Positions 1 to 5,997 of a DNA stretch of 30,975 nt are shown in pieces. A model generated the notes under the pieces. The model made no database searches, had not been told where the DNA came from, and saw only the letters and a program-made list of their open reading frames with translations. Source of the DNA: a virus. The position numbers were made by a program, and so were the translations under genes. The stretch spans positions 1 to 30,975 of the IMG/VR virus record IMGVR_UViG_3300010401_000068; one strand, 5' to 3'. The stretch's first letter is position 1, and each line of letters starts with the position of its first letter.

Positions 1-2
1 AT

Positions 3-62
3 GTAACTAAGGTAGACCTTATTGACCATATTGCTGACATCAACGAAATGGTGTGTAATTAA
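3..62 (+). CDS. 3' end of an unidentified plus-strand gene (partial)
   Basis: The frame beginning at base 3 stays open for 19 codons from the window edge and stops with TAA at 60-62. The residues look like an ordinary helical C-terminus (VDLIDHIADINEMV). It points the same way as the small operon that follows. With so little visible it may be chance read-through, and no function can be given. Confidence 0.3.
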   Translation, partial: VTKVDLIDHIADINEMVCN

Positions 63-99
63 CTTATTTACGCACCTTTATATACATTGTCTACAAAGG

Positions 100-108
100 T
101 GGTATAAT
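100..108 (+). promoter_or_regulatory. Extended -10 promoter for the left plus-strand operon
   Basis: TGG directly precedes a perfect TATAAT hexamer (103-108), giving an extended -10 element about 27 bases before the first start codon. No good -35 lies 16-18 bases upstream, which is tolerable for TGn promoters. It would drive the three small genes and the serine recombinase up to the hairpin at 1338-1377. Confidence 0.55.
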
Positions 109-134
109 AACTCCTAGTTAAAATAGGTGAAGAT

Positions 135-455
135 ATGTTTTATTTCAATCTTGATGAAAATAATAATCCAATAGCGTGTGAACTAAAAGATTGGAGCGAT
201 TTATACGAAACTAAAGATGGTCAGGAAAGAAGACGAGTTGGATGGGATGAGGTTAATGGTTATGAGGTTTCAACCGTTTTCCTTGGATTAGACCACGGTC
301 ATGGTTTTACAGGTCGCCCACTCTTATTTGAAACAATGATCTTTGGCAAAGGTGATGGGGATGGTTATCAAACTAGATGCTCCACTTGGAATGAGGCCAT
401 TGAGATGCATAAAGAAGCCATTTCATGGATAAATAATGGGTGTAAAGATGATTGA
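135..455 (+). CDS. Small phage protein of unknown function (106 aa)
   Basis: Reading frame with AGGTGA four bases before ATG. The protein is acidic and soluble, with no signal peptide or membrane segment. The stretch around residues 45-70 (VSTVFLGLDHGHG, then LLFETMIFG) resembles a recurrent family of uncharacterised phage and mobile-element proteins. In these a conserved VSTVxLGLDH core is followed by an FETM motif and a late Tyr/Ser-Thr-x-x-E-A segment (here CSTWNEA). The family has no assigned activity. It is the first gene after the extended -10 promoter and overlaps the next small gene by 8 bases, so the two are probably co-translated. Confidence 0.75.
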   Translation: MFYFNLDENNNPIACELKDWSDLYETKDGQERRRVGWDEVNGYEVSTVFLGLDHGHGFTGRPLLFETMIFGKGDGDGYQTRCSTWNEAIEMHKEAISWINNGCKDD

Positions 456-594
456 CTTCATGCATGAGTTTCATTTGTTTATGGCATCGGTAGGAATTGG
501 GGTGACAATATCAGTTCGATGGGAATTGACTCCTTTGTTGGCTGGAATTTTATGCGCTTCACTTAGATCTACATTTATATTAATGGGATGTTAA
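448..594 (+). CDS. Small hydrophobic, probably membrane, protein (48 aa)
   Basis: Short gene whose ATG lies inside the last codons of the preceding gene and whose TAA overlaps the start region of the next one. The first half has the run FHLFMASVGIGVTISV, and the second half LTPLLAGILCASLRS then FILMG. This gives one or two short membrane-spanning stretches. No family is recognised. A small membrane protein upstream of a recombinase could be a superinfection or host-interaction factor, but that is guesswork. Tight overlap with both neighbours and an uninterrupted frame are the main support. Confidence 0.5.
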   Translation: MIDFMHEFHLFMASVGIGVTISVRWELTPLLAGILCASLRSTFILMGC

Positions 595-596
595 AA

Positions 597-782
597 ATGA
601 TCATCAGTGAAAAACAAATCATGCAGTTGATGGAAATAGCTAGTGATTATCAGAATAAGATTGAATTGATGATAGAGAAAGAAATAGCACAAGGTGATGC
701 TAAATCGGTCGCTAATAATATTGCTAATTTGTTGCTTATCATTAGAAACCAACAATCCGAAAAAACAAAGGTGATCGACTAA
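597..782 (+). CDS. Small helical protein of unknown function (61 aa)
   Basis: Predicted to be almost entirely helical, with alternating hydrophobic residues and many Glu/Lys/Gln, suggesting a short helical bundle or coiled coil. Two starts are possible. ATG at 588 adds three residues but has no ribosome-binding site. ATG at 597 has GGGA eight bases upstream and is preferred. The stop is two bases before the serine recombinase start, so the two are almost certainly co-transcribed and may be coupled. No family recognised. Confidence 0.55.
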   Translation: MIISEKQIMQLMEIASDYQNKIELMIEKEIAQGDAKSVANNIANLLLIIRNQQSEKTKVID

Positions 783-784
783 AT

Positions 785-1339
785 ATGAGCCACCAAACCG
801 TTGGCTACGTTCGTGTTTCATCTCAAGGACAAAATACCGCAAGGCAGTTAGCGGGATTAAAATTAGACAAGGAGTTTGTCGATATCATGAGCGGAAGCAT
901 CAGAGAAAGAGAGAAACTGCTCGAATGTATAGAGTACGTTCGTGAAGGGGACATGTTGGTCGTGGAGAGTATCGATAGGTTGGCTAGGAATCTACGAGAC
1001 CTCCAAGATATTTTGCATGGCCTATTCAAAAAGGGGGTTTCCGTGAGATTCATTAAGGAAAATCTTACCTTTACGGGTAAAGACGATCCCATGGCAAACC
1101 TTATGCTGCAAATGATGGGAGCCTTTGCTGAGTTTGAACGCACGATGATCAAGTCTCGCCAGCGTGACGGTATCGATGCAGCCAAGAAAGCCGGAAAGCA
1201 TCTAGGCAGGCCTCCGACAATAACGCAACAATTATCTAGGGAGGCTAACTCGCTAAAAAAGGATGGGGTTAGCATCAGACAGATTGCCGTTCGGCTAAAG
1301 GTGTCCCGCGCAACTATCTATAAAATGCTTGCACAATAA
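785..1339 (+). CDS. Serine recombinase, resolvase/invertase family (184 aa)
   Basis: Full-length small serine recombinase. The N-terminal catalytic domain starts with YVRVSSQGQ, placing the nucleophile at Ser12. The conserved ESIDRLAR segment follows near residues 61-68. The E-helix motif GAFAEFERTMI lies around residue 115, and the Arg-rich region continues into GRPP. The C-terminal 40 residues form a Hin-type helix-turn-helix (SIRQIAVRLKVSRATIYKML). These enzymes cut both strands of paired sites through a phosphoserine link and carry out resolution or inversion of DNA; this short type is not a large phage integrase. The VRFIKENLTFTG variant is common in recombinases of plasmids and transposons. 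It could resolve multimers or invert a segment. The nearest substrates are tail-fibre genes 700 bases away, but no paired sites were found. The stop codon lies in the terminator hairpin. Confidence 0.93.
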   Translation: MSHQTVGYVRVSSQGQNTARQLAGLKLDKEFVDIMSGSIREREKLLECIEYVREGDMLVVESIDRLARNLRDLQDILHGLFKKGVSVRFIKENLTFTGKDDPMANLMLQMMGAFAEFERTMIKSRQRDGIDAAKKAGKHLGRPPTITQQLSREANSLKKDGVSIRQIAVRLKVSRATIYKMLAQ

Positions 1340-1393
1340 GTCAAGGAATAACTCCAGCAATTCCGTTTCCTTGACTTTTCTATTGTGTGCAAG
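1328..1393 (+). terminator. Terminator-like hairpin after the recombinase, with an extended outer stem
   Basis: AAGTCAAGGAA (1338-1348) pairs perfectly with TTCCTTGACTT (1367-1377) and is followed by TTCTATT, giving an 11-bp stem with a modest T-tract. Outside this, CTTGCACAATA (1328-1338) can pair with TATTGTG-TGCAAG (1381-1393) apart from a two-base bulge, so the whole structure could close further. A third copy of the TGCACA motif at 1411-1416 pairs with 1386-1391 and is followed by five Ts. The core is a plausible intrinsic terminator; the outer symmetry could also serve the recombinase as a site. Confidence 0.6.
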
Positions 1394-1439
1394 ATCTAAA
1401 TTTTGTACCATGCACACTTTTTACCCGTGAGAATATACG

Positions 1440-1577
1440 TTGAGATTTTATGTTGACGGTCACGAACTGGATGTTCAAGACCCAACTTTCTTTATGGACG
1501 AAGAGGAGTACACGCAGACTAACGAAACTTTAGATGAGATGTTAAACACTTATGCTGATGTATCAATGGCTCAATAG
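1440..1577 (+). CDS. Small acidic protein with TTG start (45 aa)
   Basis: A 45-codon frame starts at TTG 1440, six bases after GTGAGAA, and ends at TAG 1575-1577, overlapping the WGR gene by 26 bases. The peptide begins MRFYVDGHELDVQDP and continues very acidic (FFMDEEEY). It reads like a genuine small globular protein rather than an out-of-frame shadow: there are few rare codons and no antisense gene. No family recognised. It probably forms a two-gene unit with the WGR protein, possibly as a partner. The non-ATG start makes it easy to miss. Confidence 0.5.
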   Translation: MRFYVDGHELDVQDPTFFMDEEEYTQTNETLDEMLNTYADVSMAQ

Positions 1578-1785
1578 CGCTAAAGAACGCTTCTACAAAA
1601 TCACTGTGCAAAAAGATGGATCGCAGATTGTACTTAATTATCATTGGGGTTCAATTAATACAAATCGCGGTGGCAAGAAAAGTCTTTTTTTGTGTTCGGA
1701 AGAGGAAGCGAAAAAAACGATTGAACAAATGATGAAACGGCGCAAAAGTCGTGGGTACGAGCTTATTGCGCCGATGTCTTGTTAA
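1552..1785 (+). CDS. WGR-domain protein (77 aa)
   Basis: A stand-alone WGR domain fills most of the protein. It starts with aromatic strands (FYKITVQKDG, residues 15-24) and contains YHWGSINTNRGGKKSLF, corresponding to the WGRIGxxGQ core, here with Ser for the Arg of W-G-R. It ends with a helix of the SEEEAKKTIEQMMKRRKSRGYE type. WGR domains occur in PARPs, MolR-like proteins and many small phage or plasmid proteins, where they bind nucleic acids. The second in-frame ATG at 1558 is an equally possible start. It overlaps the upstream 45-aa gene. Its stop overlaps the stop of the convergent late operon, so it is the last plus-strand gene here. Confidence 0.8.
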   Translation: MLMYQWLNSAKERFYKITVQKDGSQIVLNYHWGSINTNRGGKKSLFLCSEEEAKKTIEQMMKRRKSRGYELIAPMSC

Positions 1786-1982
1786 GCTTCAGCGGGTTCT
1801 AACTCAGCCGCTTCTTCAGCTTTGCATTTATCTTGTAGCTTTTTAATGGACTCTTCTGTTGCAAAAATAGCACCTACGCATTGTTGCAAGTTTATTTGGA
1901 ACTGATCACGTTGTGCTTTGTAATGAGCCAAATCCACATTTAACGATTCCAAAACATTTACTTCTTTTTGTTCTTCTGACAT
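1782..1982 (-). CDS. Small coiled-coil protein at the end of the late operon (66 aa)
   Basis: GGAG seven bases before the ATG supports the start. The protein is one long amphipathic helix (residues 5-58) with heptad-like spacing of Leu, Phe and Ile, two cysteines and an acidic tail (EEAAELEPAEA). It is the last gene of the minus-strand late region, directly after a fibre gene. It could be a trimerisation or chaperone peptide for the fibre, as many phages place such a gene there, but no family is recognised. Its stop overlaps the WGR gene's stop in convergent orientation. Confidence 0.65.
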   Translation of the reverse strand: MSEEQKEVNVLESLNVDLAHYKAQRDQFQINLQQCVGAIFATEESIKKLQDKCKAEEAAELEPAEA

Positions 1983-2002
1983 CTTGTCGCTCCACTTTGT
2001 TG

Positions 2003-3289
2003 TTAAATTATGTAAGTCCCTGAAATAATAAACTGCGATGTTGCTTGCAAATCGGTATCTGCCAGCTGAGTTAAGCTTCCCGCCGCAAACTTATACAGAG
2101 TAATCACAGTTGATGCGTTAGCCGTAGTCGCTGCAGTAGCTGTAGTCGCACCAACCGCAAGACTTTGAAATGCCGTTGCAAGGGAAACTGTTGCTGCCGC
2201 TGCAGTAGGTAGACCTGCGATCGTTAGCGTTCCTGCGGCCAATGTTCCAAGCCCTGACAACACCAAATTAATATTAAACATAATCCTGTTGCCAATCTGG
2301 GTGTAAGCAGCTTGCTGTAGTGTATATGTTGGCGCACCACCACCAGAGCTTACCAAAGTCGGTGTCCATGTTCCAGTATTGTATATACCAACAGTGCCCG
2401 TAGTAGCCGGGAATGTGTAGGTGTTTGAGCTTGCTGGGAAGTTTAAGGTCGCCGTGTTCGCATAACCTGCCTGACTGAATAATAATATTTGGTTGGTTGT
2501 TGCTTCGGTTAATAACCTAAATACGCCCGTAGACTTAGTGTTCAAAGCCATGCTTATGGCGGCATCACTACCAACCGACAAAAGTGTAGGTGCGCTACCC
2601 GCAGTATTATTGTTAATTTGAAAAGAATTGGCAGCACTTCCAACAGTACCAATTAACAAGGCTTGCTGACCAGCCGTATCATAGATAGCATTAATGAGAG
2701 GCGTAGTCAGGGCCATATTTGTTGCGGCTATAGCAGCGGGTAACGTGCTGCTTATAGATGGAACGCCGCCAGCCGATGTTACTAGAACGCCATTGTTGGC
2801 CGTACTTAATCCACTGACCACATTGCCTGTAGCAGAGAACCATGCCAATTGATTCTGAGTGCCCGGAGAAACGCCACCACCAGCATCAACTATATAGCTC
2901 ACATTCCAAGATGCCGCCGTGGTTCCGCTGGTTAAAATACAGGTTAATACAGCACTCGTGTTGGTTGCTAAAACCTGAATAGCATTACCGCCAGATGAGT
3001 TTACCGTTACAGCACCGCTTGAGTTATTAAGTATTGTATAAGACTGTCCAACTACCAATGTAGAGGTCACAGGCATTGTTACTGTTTGTGTGGTAACGCC
3101 CGTAAATTCTTGTATTTGATTGCTGTTGACAGTCAGGACAGTAGTCCCTGCCGCTGTTGCAGTCGTAGTGAAGCCGCTGAGAAAATTATTTGCTGAGGGC
3201 AGTAATAGTGCTGGGCCTGTTGCACCAACAAATGCCCCTGATCCTGTTGATCCGGTGAGTGAGTTACCGACCGCGTTAACTGTAGCCAT
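2003..3289 (-). CDS. Tail fibre-like structural protein (428 aa)
   Basis: Low-complexity protein rich in Ala, Thr, Gly and Ser with many short beta-strand repeats, typical of trimeric fibres. Residues about 140-185 (QLAWFSATGNVVSGL and following, to GGVPSIS) form a module also found in the next gene upstream. The segment near residue 285 (FPASSNTYTFPATTGTVG) is a common fibre element. The C-terminal 120 residues begin GTWTPTL and include YTQIGNRIMFNINL, a C-terminal domain found on many phage fibres and probably exposed for receptor or stabilising roles. GGGGA precedes the ATG. Its position at the distal end of the late operon fits host recognition. Confidence 0.8.
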   Translation of the reverse strand: MATVNAVGNSLTGSTGSGAFVGATGPALLLPSANNFLSGFTTTATAAGTTVLTVNSNQIQEFTGVTTQTVTMPVTSTLVVGQSYTILNNSSGAVTVNSSGGNAIQVLATNTSAVLTCILTSGTTAASWNVSYIVDAGGGVSPGTQNQLAWFSATGNVVSGLSTANNGVLVTSAGGVPSISSTLPAAIAATNMALTTPLINAIYDTAGQQALLIGTVGSAANSFQINNNTAGSAPTLLSVGSDAAISMALNTKSTGVFRLLTEATTNQILLFSQAGYANTATLNFPASSNTYTFPATTGTVGIYNTGTWTPTLVSSGGGAPTYTLQQAAYTQIGNRIMFNINLVLSGLGTLAAGTLTIAGLPTAAAATVSLATAFQSLAVGATTATAATTANASTVITLYKFAAGSLTQLADTDLQATSQFIISGTYII

Positions 3290-3300
3290 TACTTATCCCC

Positions 3301-4086
3301 TTATGCTGTCGTCAATAGTGTACTAACGAAATATTTCGCAACCCATGACGTATTTGCCACGTCACAAACTACCTCGATTGTTTCCCCTGCTTGCGCGGTA
3401 CTAGTCACCGTACCACCTGCCGATGTCGTAGAATTCAATACTCGAATCGTATCGCCCGCAGGTGCGTCAAGAATCCATCCTCCAGTATTGGCAGTTGATC
3501 CAACCAGCGCAACAATGTCACCAACCGCACAAACAGCAGGGAGAGTTACCGTAGTTTGACCAGCATTTAAGGCAATATATTGTGTATTAATAGCAGCAGT
3601 TTGGGTTGTTCCTGCAATCGTTGCTGTGGCTAATCCGCCGCCTGTTGCACTAATTGTTATTGAGTTGCTTGCGTTGGTCACTGTAACGCCAGAACCAGCG
3701 GTAATACTTGCGGCAGCCGGAGCGCCAGCGGTAGAGCCTATTGCAATTTGACCATCAGTTAAAGCAAGCCACTGTGGCACGCCCGTAGCACTTGTCCCCA
3801 ATACGGCTCGGTTAGTGGTGGCCAGACCTGTGACGGCATTCGCGCCACTTGCATAAAGCAATGTGCTAACCGCATACGTGTCAGCAAATGTTGCTGTTGA
3901 CGCTACCCATGCAGCCCCACTCGATCGCAGTACAGTCCCCGCTGCCCCAATTACTACTGGTAATCCTAGTAATGTTGATAACTGCGTCATTGTTTCTTTA
4001 TAAGTAACACCAGCCTGAACCACCGGAAAGATATCCGTCAGTGCTGGGGTTACAATGGCTGGTAAATTACTTATTTTAACGCCCAT
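3301..4086 (-). CDS. Tail fibre-like structural protein (261 aa)
   Basis: Begins VKISNLPAIVTPALTDIFPVVQAG, a short beta-rich start seen on phage fibre and baseplate-attachment proteins. It continues with Ala/Thr/Ser-rich repeats such as GLATTNRAVLGTSATGVP and ITAGSGVTVTNASNSITI. The C-terminal 90 residues (from TQTAAINTQYIALNAGQTTVTLP) form a beta-sandwich-like module close to one in the neighbouring fibre. The frame is open to a TTG at 4092, but GGAG at 4094-4097 sits seven bases from the ATG at 4086, so that ATG is chosen. No catalytic motif is seen. Probably part of a multi-protein fibre or an attachment protein. Confidence 0.75.
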   Translation of the reverse strand: MGVKISNLPAIVTPALTDIFPVVQAGVTYKETMTQLSTLLGLPVVIGAAGTVLRSSGAAWVASTATFADTYAVSTLLYASGANAVTGLATTNRAVLGTSATGVPQWLALTDGQIAIGSTAGAPAAASITAGSGVTVTNASNSITISATGGGLATATIAGTTQTAAINTQYIALNAGQTTVTLPAVCAVGDIVALVGSTANTGGWILDAPAGDTIRVLNSTTSAGGTVTSTAQAGETIEVVCDVANTSWVAKYFVSTLLTTA

Positions 4087-4089
4087 GAC

Positions 4090-4102
4090 CAAACTCCTTT
4101 TG
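4090..4102 (-). promoter_or_regulatory. Short hairpin presenting the ribosome-binding site (AGGAG loop)
   Basis: On the minus strand CAAA and TTTG flank AGGAG, the Shine-Dalgarno of the 261-aa fibre gene. Four base pairs alone are weak, but the layout repeats that of stronger hairpins before other late genes. Confidence 0.35.
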
Positions 4103-4112
4103 TGTTAGCGTA

Positions 4113-4262
4113 TTATGGCGCATCTTCCGTTAATATCTCTTGGGATGTTTCAGTAAGAATTGGCACGCCCGTCTCTGTTAAAATAGCAAAGCTATCCTGT
4201 GGCCCTGCTTGAGCAGTCGCATAGACTATGATGACCACCAATCCACCGTAAGCACCTTGCAT
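4113..4262 (-). CDS. Small tail-region protein with three tandem ILTE repeats (49 aa)
   Basis: ATG at 4262 with AGGA eight bases upstream inside a perfect hairpin. The N-terminal half is hydrophobic (AYGGLVVIIVYATA). The C-terminal half is three tandem eight-residue repeats: ILTETGVP, ILTETSQE and ILTEDAP. The repeats use different codons, so they are maintained at protein level rather than being a fresh DNA duplication. Small phage proteins with repeated (I/L)LTE units occur in tail-fibre regions without a known role. They could form a short beta-stack or plug. It lies between two fibre genes and is co-oriented with them. Confidence 0.6.
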   Translation of the reverse strand: MQGAYGGLVVIIVYATAQAGPQDSFAILTETGVPILTETSQEILTEDAP

Positions 4263-4263
4263 G

Positions 4264-4279
4264 TCTAAATCCTTTTAGA
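4264..4279 (-). promoter_or_regulatory. AAGGAU-loop hairpin over the ribosome-binding site
   Basis: TCTAAA-AGGA-TTTAGA read on the minus strand: perfect 6-bp arms with the Shine-Dalgarno as the tetraloop, one base before the ATG of the 49-aa gene. The A-U closing pair gives the loop AAGGAU, matching the CsrA/RsmA hairpin consensus ARGGAU. Confidence 0.6.
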
Positions 4280-4280
4280 G

Positions 4281-4302
4281 ATGGGGGAAATTAATCCCCC
4301 AT
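4281..4302 (-). other. Perfect 8-bp intergenic hairpin
   Basis: ATGGGGGA and TCCCCCAT are separated by six bases just downstream of the 441-aa gene's stop. The stem is GC-rich, but neither strand has a T-run after it, so it is not a standard intrinsic terminator. It may stabilise or process the late mRNA 3' end. It sits immediately upstream of the AAGGAU-loop hairpin. Confidence 0.5.
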
Positions 4303-4308
4303 GCTTAT

Positions 4309-5634
4309 TTACTTGTAGATGACATAGTTGAATGTACCAACACCAGCATCGGCGGAGCTTACTACGTCAAACGAACCTGCTCCGGGAACAATCGTTAAGA
4401 TGCTCGCAGGAGTAGTTTGAGTTTGCCAAGCACCAACCACAACACTTGCAGCAGTACAGAATGCATCTGCAAAGTTTTGAGTTGCACTTCCGCCCGCAGC
4501 CGCAGCGTCAGCTACCATCTTCATACGAACCGCACCTGTAGAAACTACGATGCCGCCTGTAGACGCTAAGATGTCAGGAATCGTGTAAACAGTAGACTGA
4601 CCGATTGTTCCGCTTGTAATAGTAGTGTTAAATGCACCGCCAGCGTTACCAGCTGCGATAATCATTGTTCCGTTGGCCGCAGTGGCAGGGAATGCAATGA
4701 ATGTACCCGCGTCACCAGAAGAACCTGATGTGATGTTTCCAGCGGTAGACGTGATTGCGCCAGATGAGGTAATTGTTCCAGCAGAAACTGCAAAGTTACC
4801 TGTGGAAACAGTTAAGCCACCAGCAATCGTTTGGCCACCAGCTGTAGCACTTAGAACGAAGTTAGCGGTTGCAGCACCGGGATCAGGAATGCTAATAACA
4901 CTTGATTGACCCATTACGCTGTTACGAACAGTCGTATTAAATGCACCACCTGCGTTCAATGCTTCAAATATGAATGTGCCATTTGCAGCGGTTGCAGGGA
5001 AGGATATGAAGCTACCAGCATCGCCTGAAGAACCAGAAGTAATCGGGCCAGCAGTTGAGGTAATAGCACCAGATACACCAAGCGCTCCGGTGATATTTAA
5101 TGCTTGTCCTAGTGTTGTTGTAGTGCTTGCCGCTTTAATGTTACCAGCAGTATCTGAGAACACGACTAGAGCGTTAGCAGTAGACGCAGGGCCAGAGAAT
5201 GACACGCCACCAGCTGATGGGTCAGCATTGAACACAATTGCATCGACACCGATGGCTTGTGGAATAGGCTCAACCAAGGTATAGAAGTTACCAGCATTGA
5301 CAGAACCTGCGCCTACAGCTACATATTCGCCAGGTTTCATTTGTTCAATACTTTGTTGGTCTTCAGCGCGCTCTAGAACTACAGTTGATGCTATGCTCTT
5401 AACAACGTAGATACCTTGTTGGTAAGTAGTTGTTTGAGTGTGAAGTAACACGCGGTCACCAACTTGACATGCAACACTGTCAATAGTTAATGATGATGCA
5501 GCTACTGTAAGAGTCGCACCAACACCGTTGTTATTAGGGCCATTGTAATACGTTCCGGCGATATTGGATGTTGATGCCAATCGCACAGGCGTTAACCATG
5601 GTGAGAAAACAGTTTGAGAGAATGTTGTAGTCAT
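4309..5634 (-). CDS. Repeat-containing tail fibre or appendage protein (441 aa)
   Basis: Residues about 12-135 form a recognisable phage attachment module (VGDRVLLHTQTTTYQQGIYVV, then VLERAEDQQ and a GNFYTL segment), seen at the N-terminus of many fibre and tail proteins. The rest is Ala/Gly/Thr/Ser-rich. A unit of about 75 residues, GAITSTAG-ITSGSSGDAG...FPATAANGT...NAGGAFNTT...IGQS, occurs twice at residues 189-264 and 292-364. The C-terminal 75 residues (from VRMKMVADAAAAGG to NYVIYK) form a compact domain with a conserved-looking FADAFCTAASVVVGAW stretch. AAGGAA precedes the ATG. The internal duplication suggests shaft length changes by unit gain or loss. Confidence 0.8.
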   Translation of the reverse strand: MTTTFSQTVFSPWLTPVRLASTSNIAGTYYNGPNNNGVGATLTVAASSLTIDSVACQVGDRVLLHTQTTTYQQGIYVVKSIASTVVLERAEDQQSIEQMKPGEYVAVGAGSVNAGNFYTLVEPIPQAIGVDAIVFNADPSAGGVSFSGPASTANALVVFSDTAGNIKAASTTTTLGQALNITGALGVSGAITSTAGPITSGSSGDAGSFISFPATAANGTFIFEALNAGGAFNTTVRNSVMGQSSVISIPDPGAATANFVLSATAGGQTIAGGLTVSTGNFAVSAGTITSSGAITSTAGNITSGSSGDAGTFIAFPATAANGTMIIAAGNAGGAFNTTITSGTIGQSTVYTIPDILASTGGIVVSTGAVRMKMVADAAAAGGSATQNFADAFCTAASVVVGAWQTQTTPASILTIVPGAGSFDVVSSADAGVGTFNYVIYK

Positions 5635-5670
5635 TTTAAATTCCTTTTTAGATTAGTAATATTACCGTCC

Positions 5671-5686
5671 GAAGTTAGCTAACTTC
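5671..5686. repeat. Perfect 16-bp palindrome
   Basis: GAAGTTAGCTAACTTC is self-complementary and contains the stop codon of the 100-aa gene. No T-run follows on either strand. It could be a protein-binding site or a weak mRNA hairpin. Confidence 0.4.
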
Positions 5687-5981
5687 CCCATACCAAGTCA
5701 GTCGCTGTCGTACCCGCAGTATTCACCTGAATGGAGAATATTGGATGCCAAACACCTGAAGCTAACCCGATAAGAGTCTGATCTGTACCGTCCCATTTCC
5801 TATATGAAACGTTACCTGAAACGCCTAAATATAGCCAGCGCGCGAATTCTACAGTGCCATTTGCTCCGTACATTGTATCAAGAGTGATGCTACCTGTACG
5901 CGCAACGCCAGCCATGACCCGTGTCGGGCCAGTGTAGGCATTGGGATCTAAAGCTGGAACATTTTGTAATTGGACAGCCAT
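5679..5981 (-). CDS. Small virion protein resembling spike/fibre base proteins (100 aa)
   Basis: Begins MAVQLQNVPALDPNAYTGPT and ends NTAGTTATDLVWG. The central ARWLYLGVSGNVSYRKWDGT, followed by SGVWHPIFSIQVN, has the pattern 'LYVG.SGNV...(W/D)GT....G...PI....V..TGTTATD'. That pattern is typical of small phage tail proteins and of the gene-transfer-agent spike base family. Such proteins form a beta-barrel ring at the fibre or spike base. The start has AGGAG upstream. It lies between the tail-collar fibre and the repeat-containing fibre, which fits a base or adaptor role. The family assignment is by pattern only. Confidence 0.65.
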   Translation of the reverse strand: MAVQLQNVPALDPNAYTGPTRVMAGVARTGSITLDTMYGANGTVEFARWLYLGVSGNVSYRKWDGTDQTLIGLASGVWHPIFSIQVNTAGTTATDLVWGS

Positions 5982-5997
5982 TGTTTAGCTCCTTATA

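Noticed and set aside
823-1275. 150-codon antisense frame inside the serine recombinase gene
   Set aside because: It mirrors a well-supported gene with clear active-site motifs; the antisense peptide has no recognisable domain.
4625-5284. Two plus-strand frames (about 94 and 104 codons) opposite the 441-aa fibre gene
   Set aside because: Their Ala/Pro/Val-rich composition is the reverse reading of Ala/Gly/Thr-rich repeats; they share the same repeats and have no family match.
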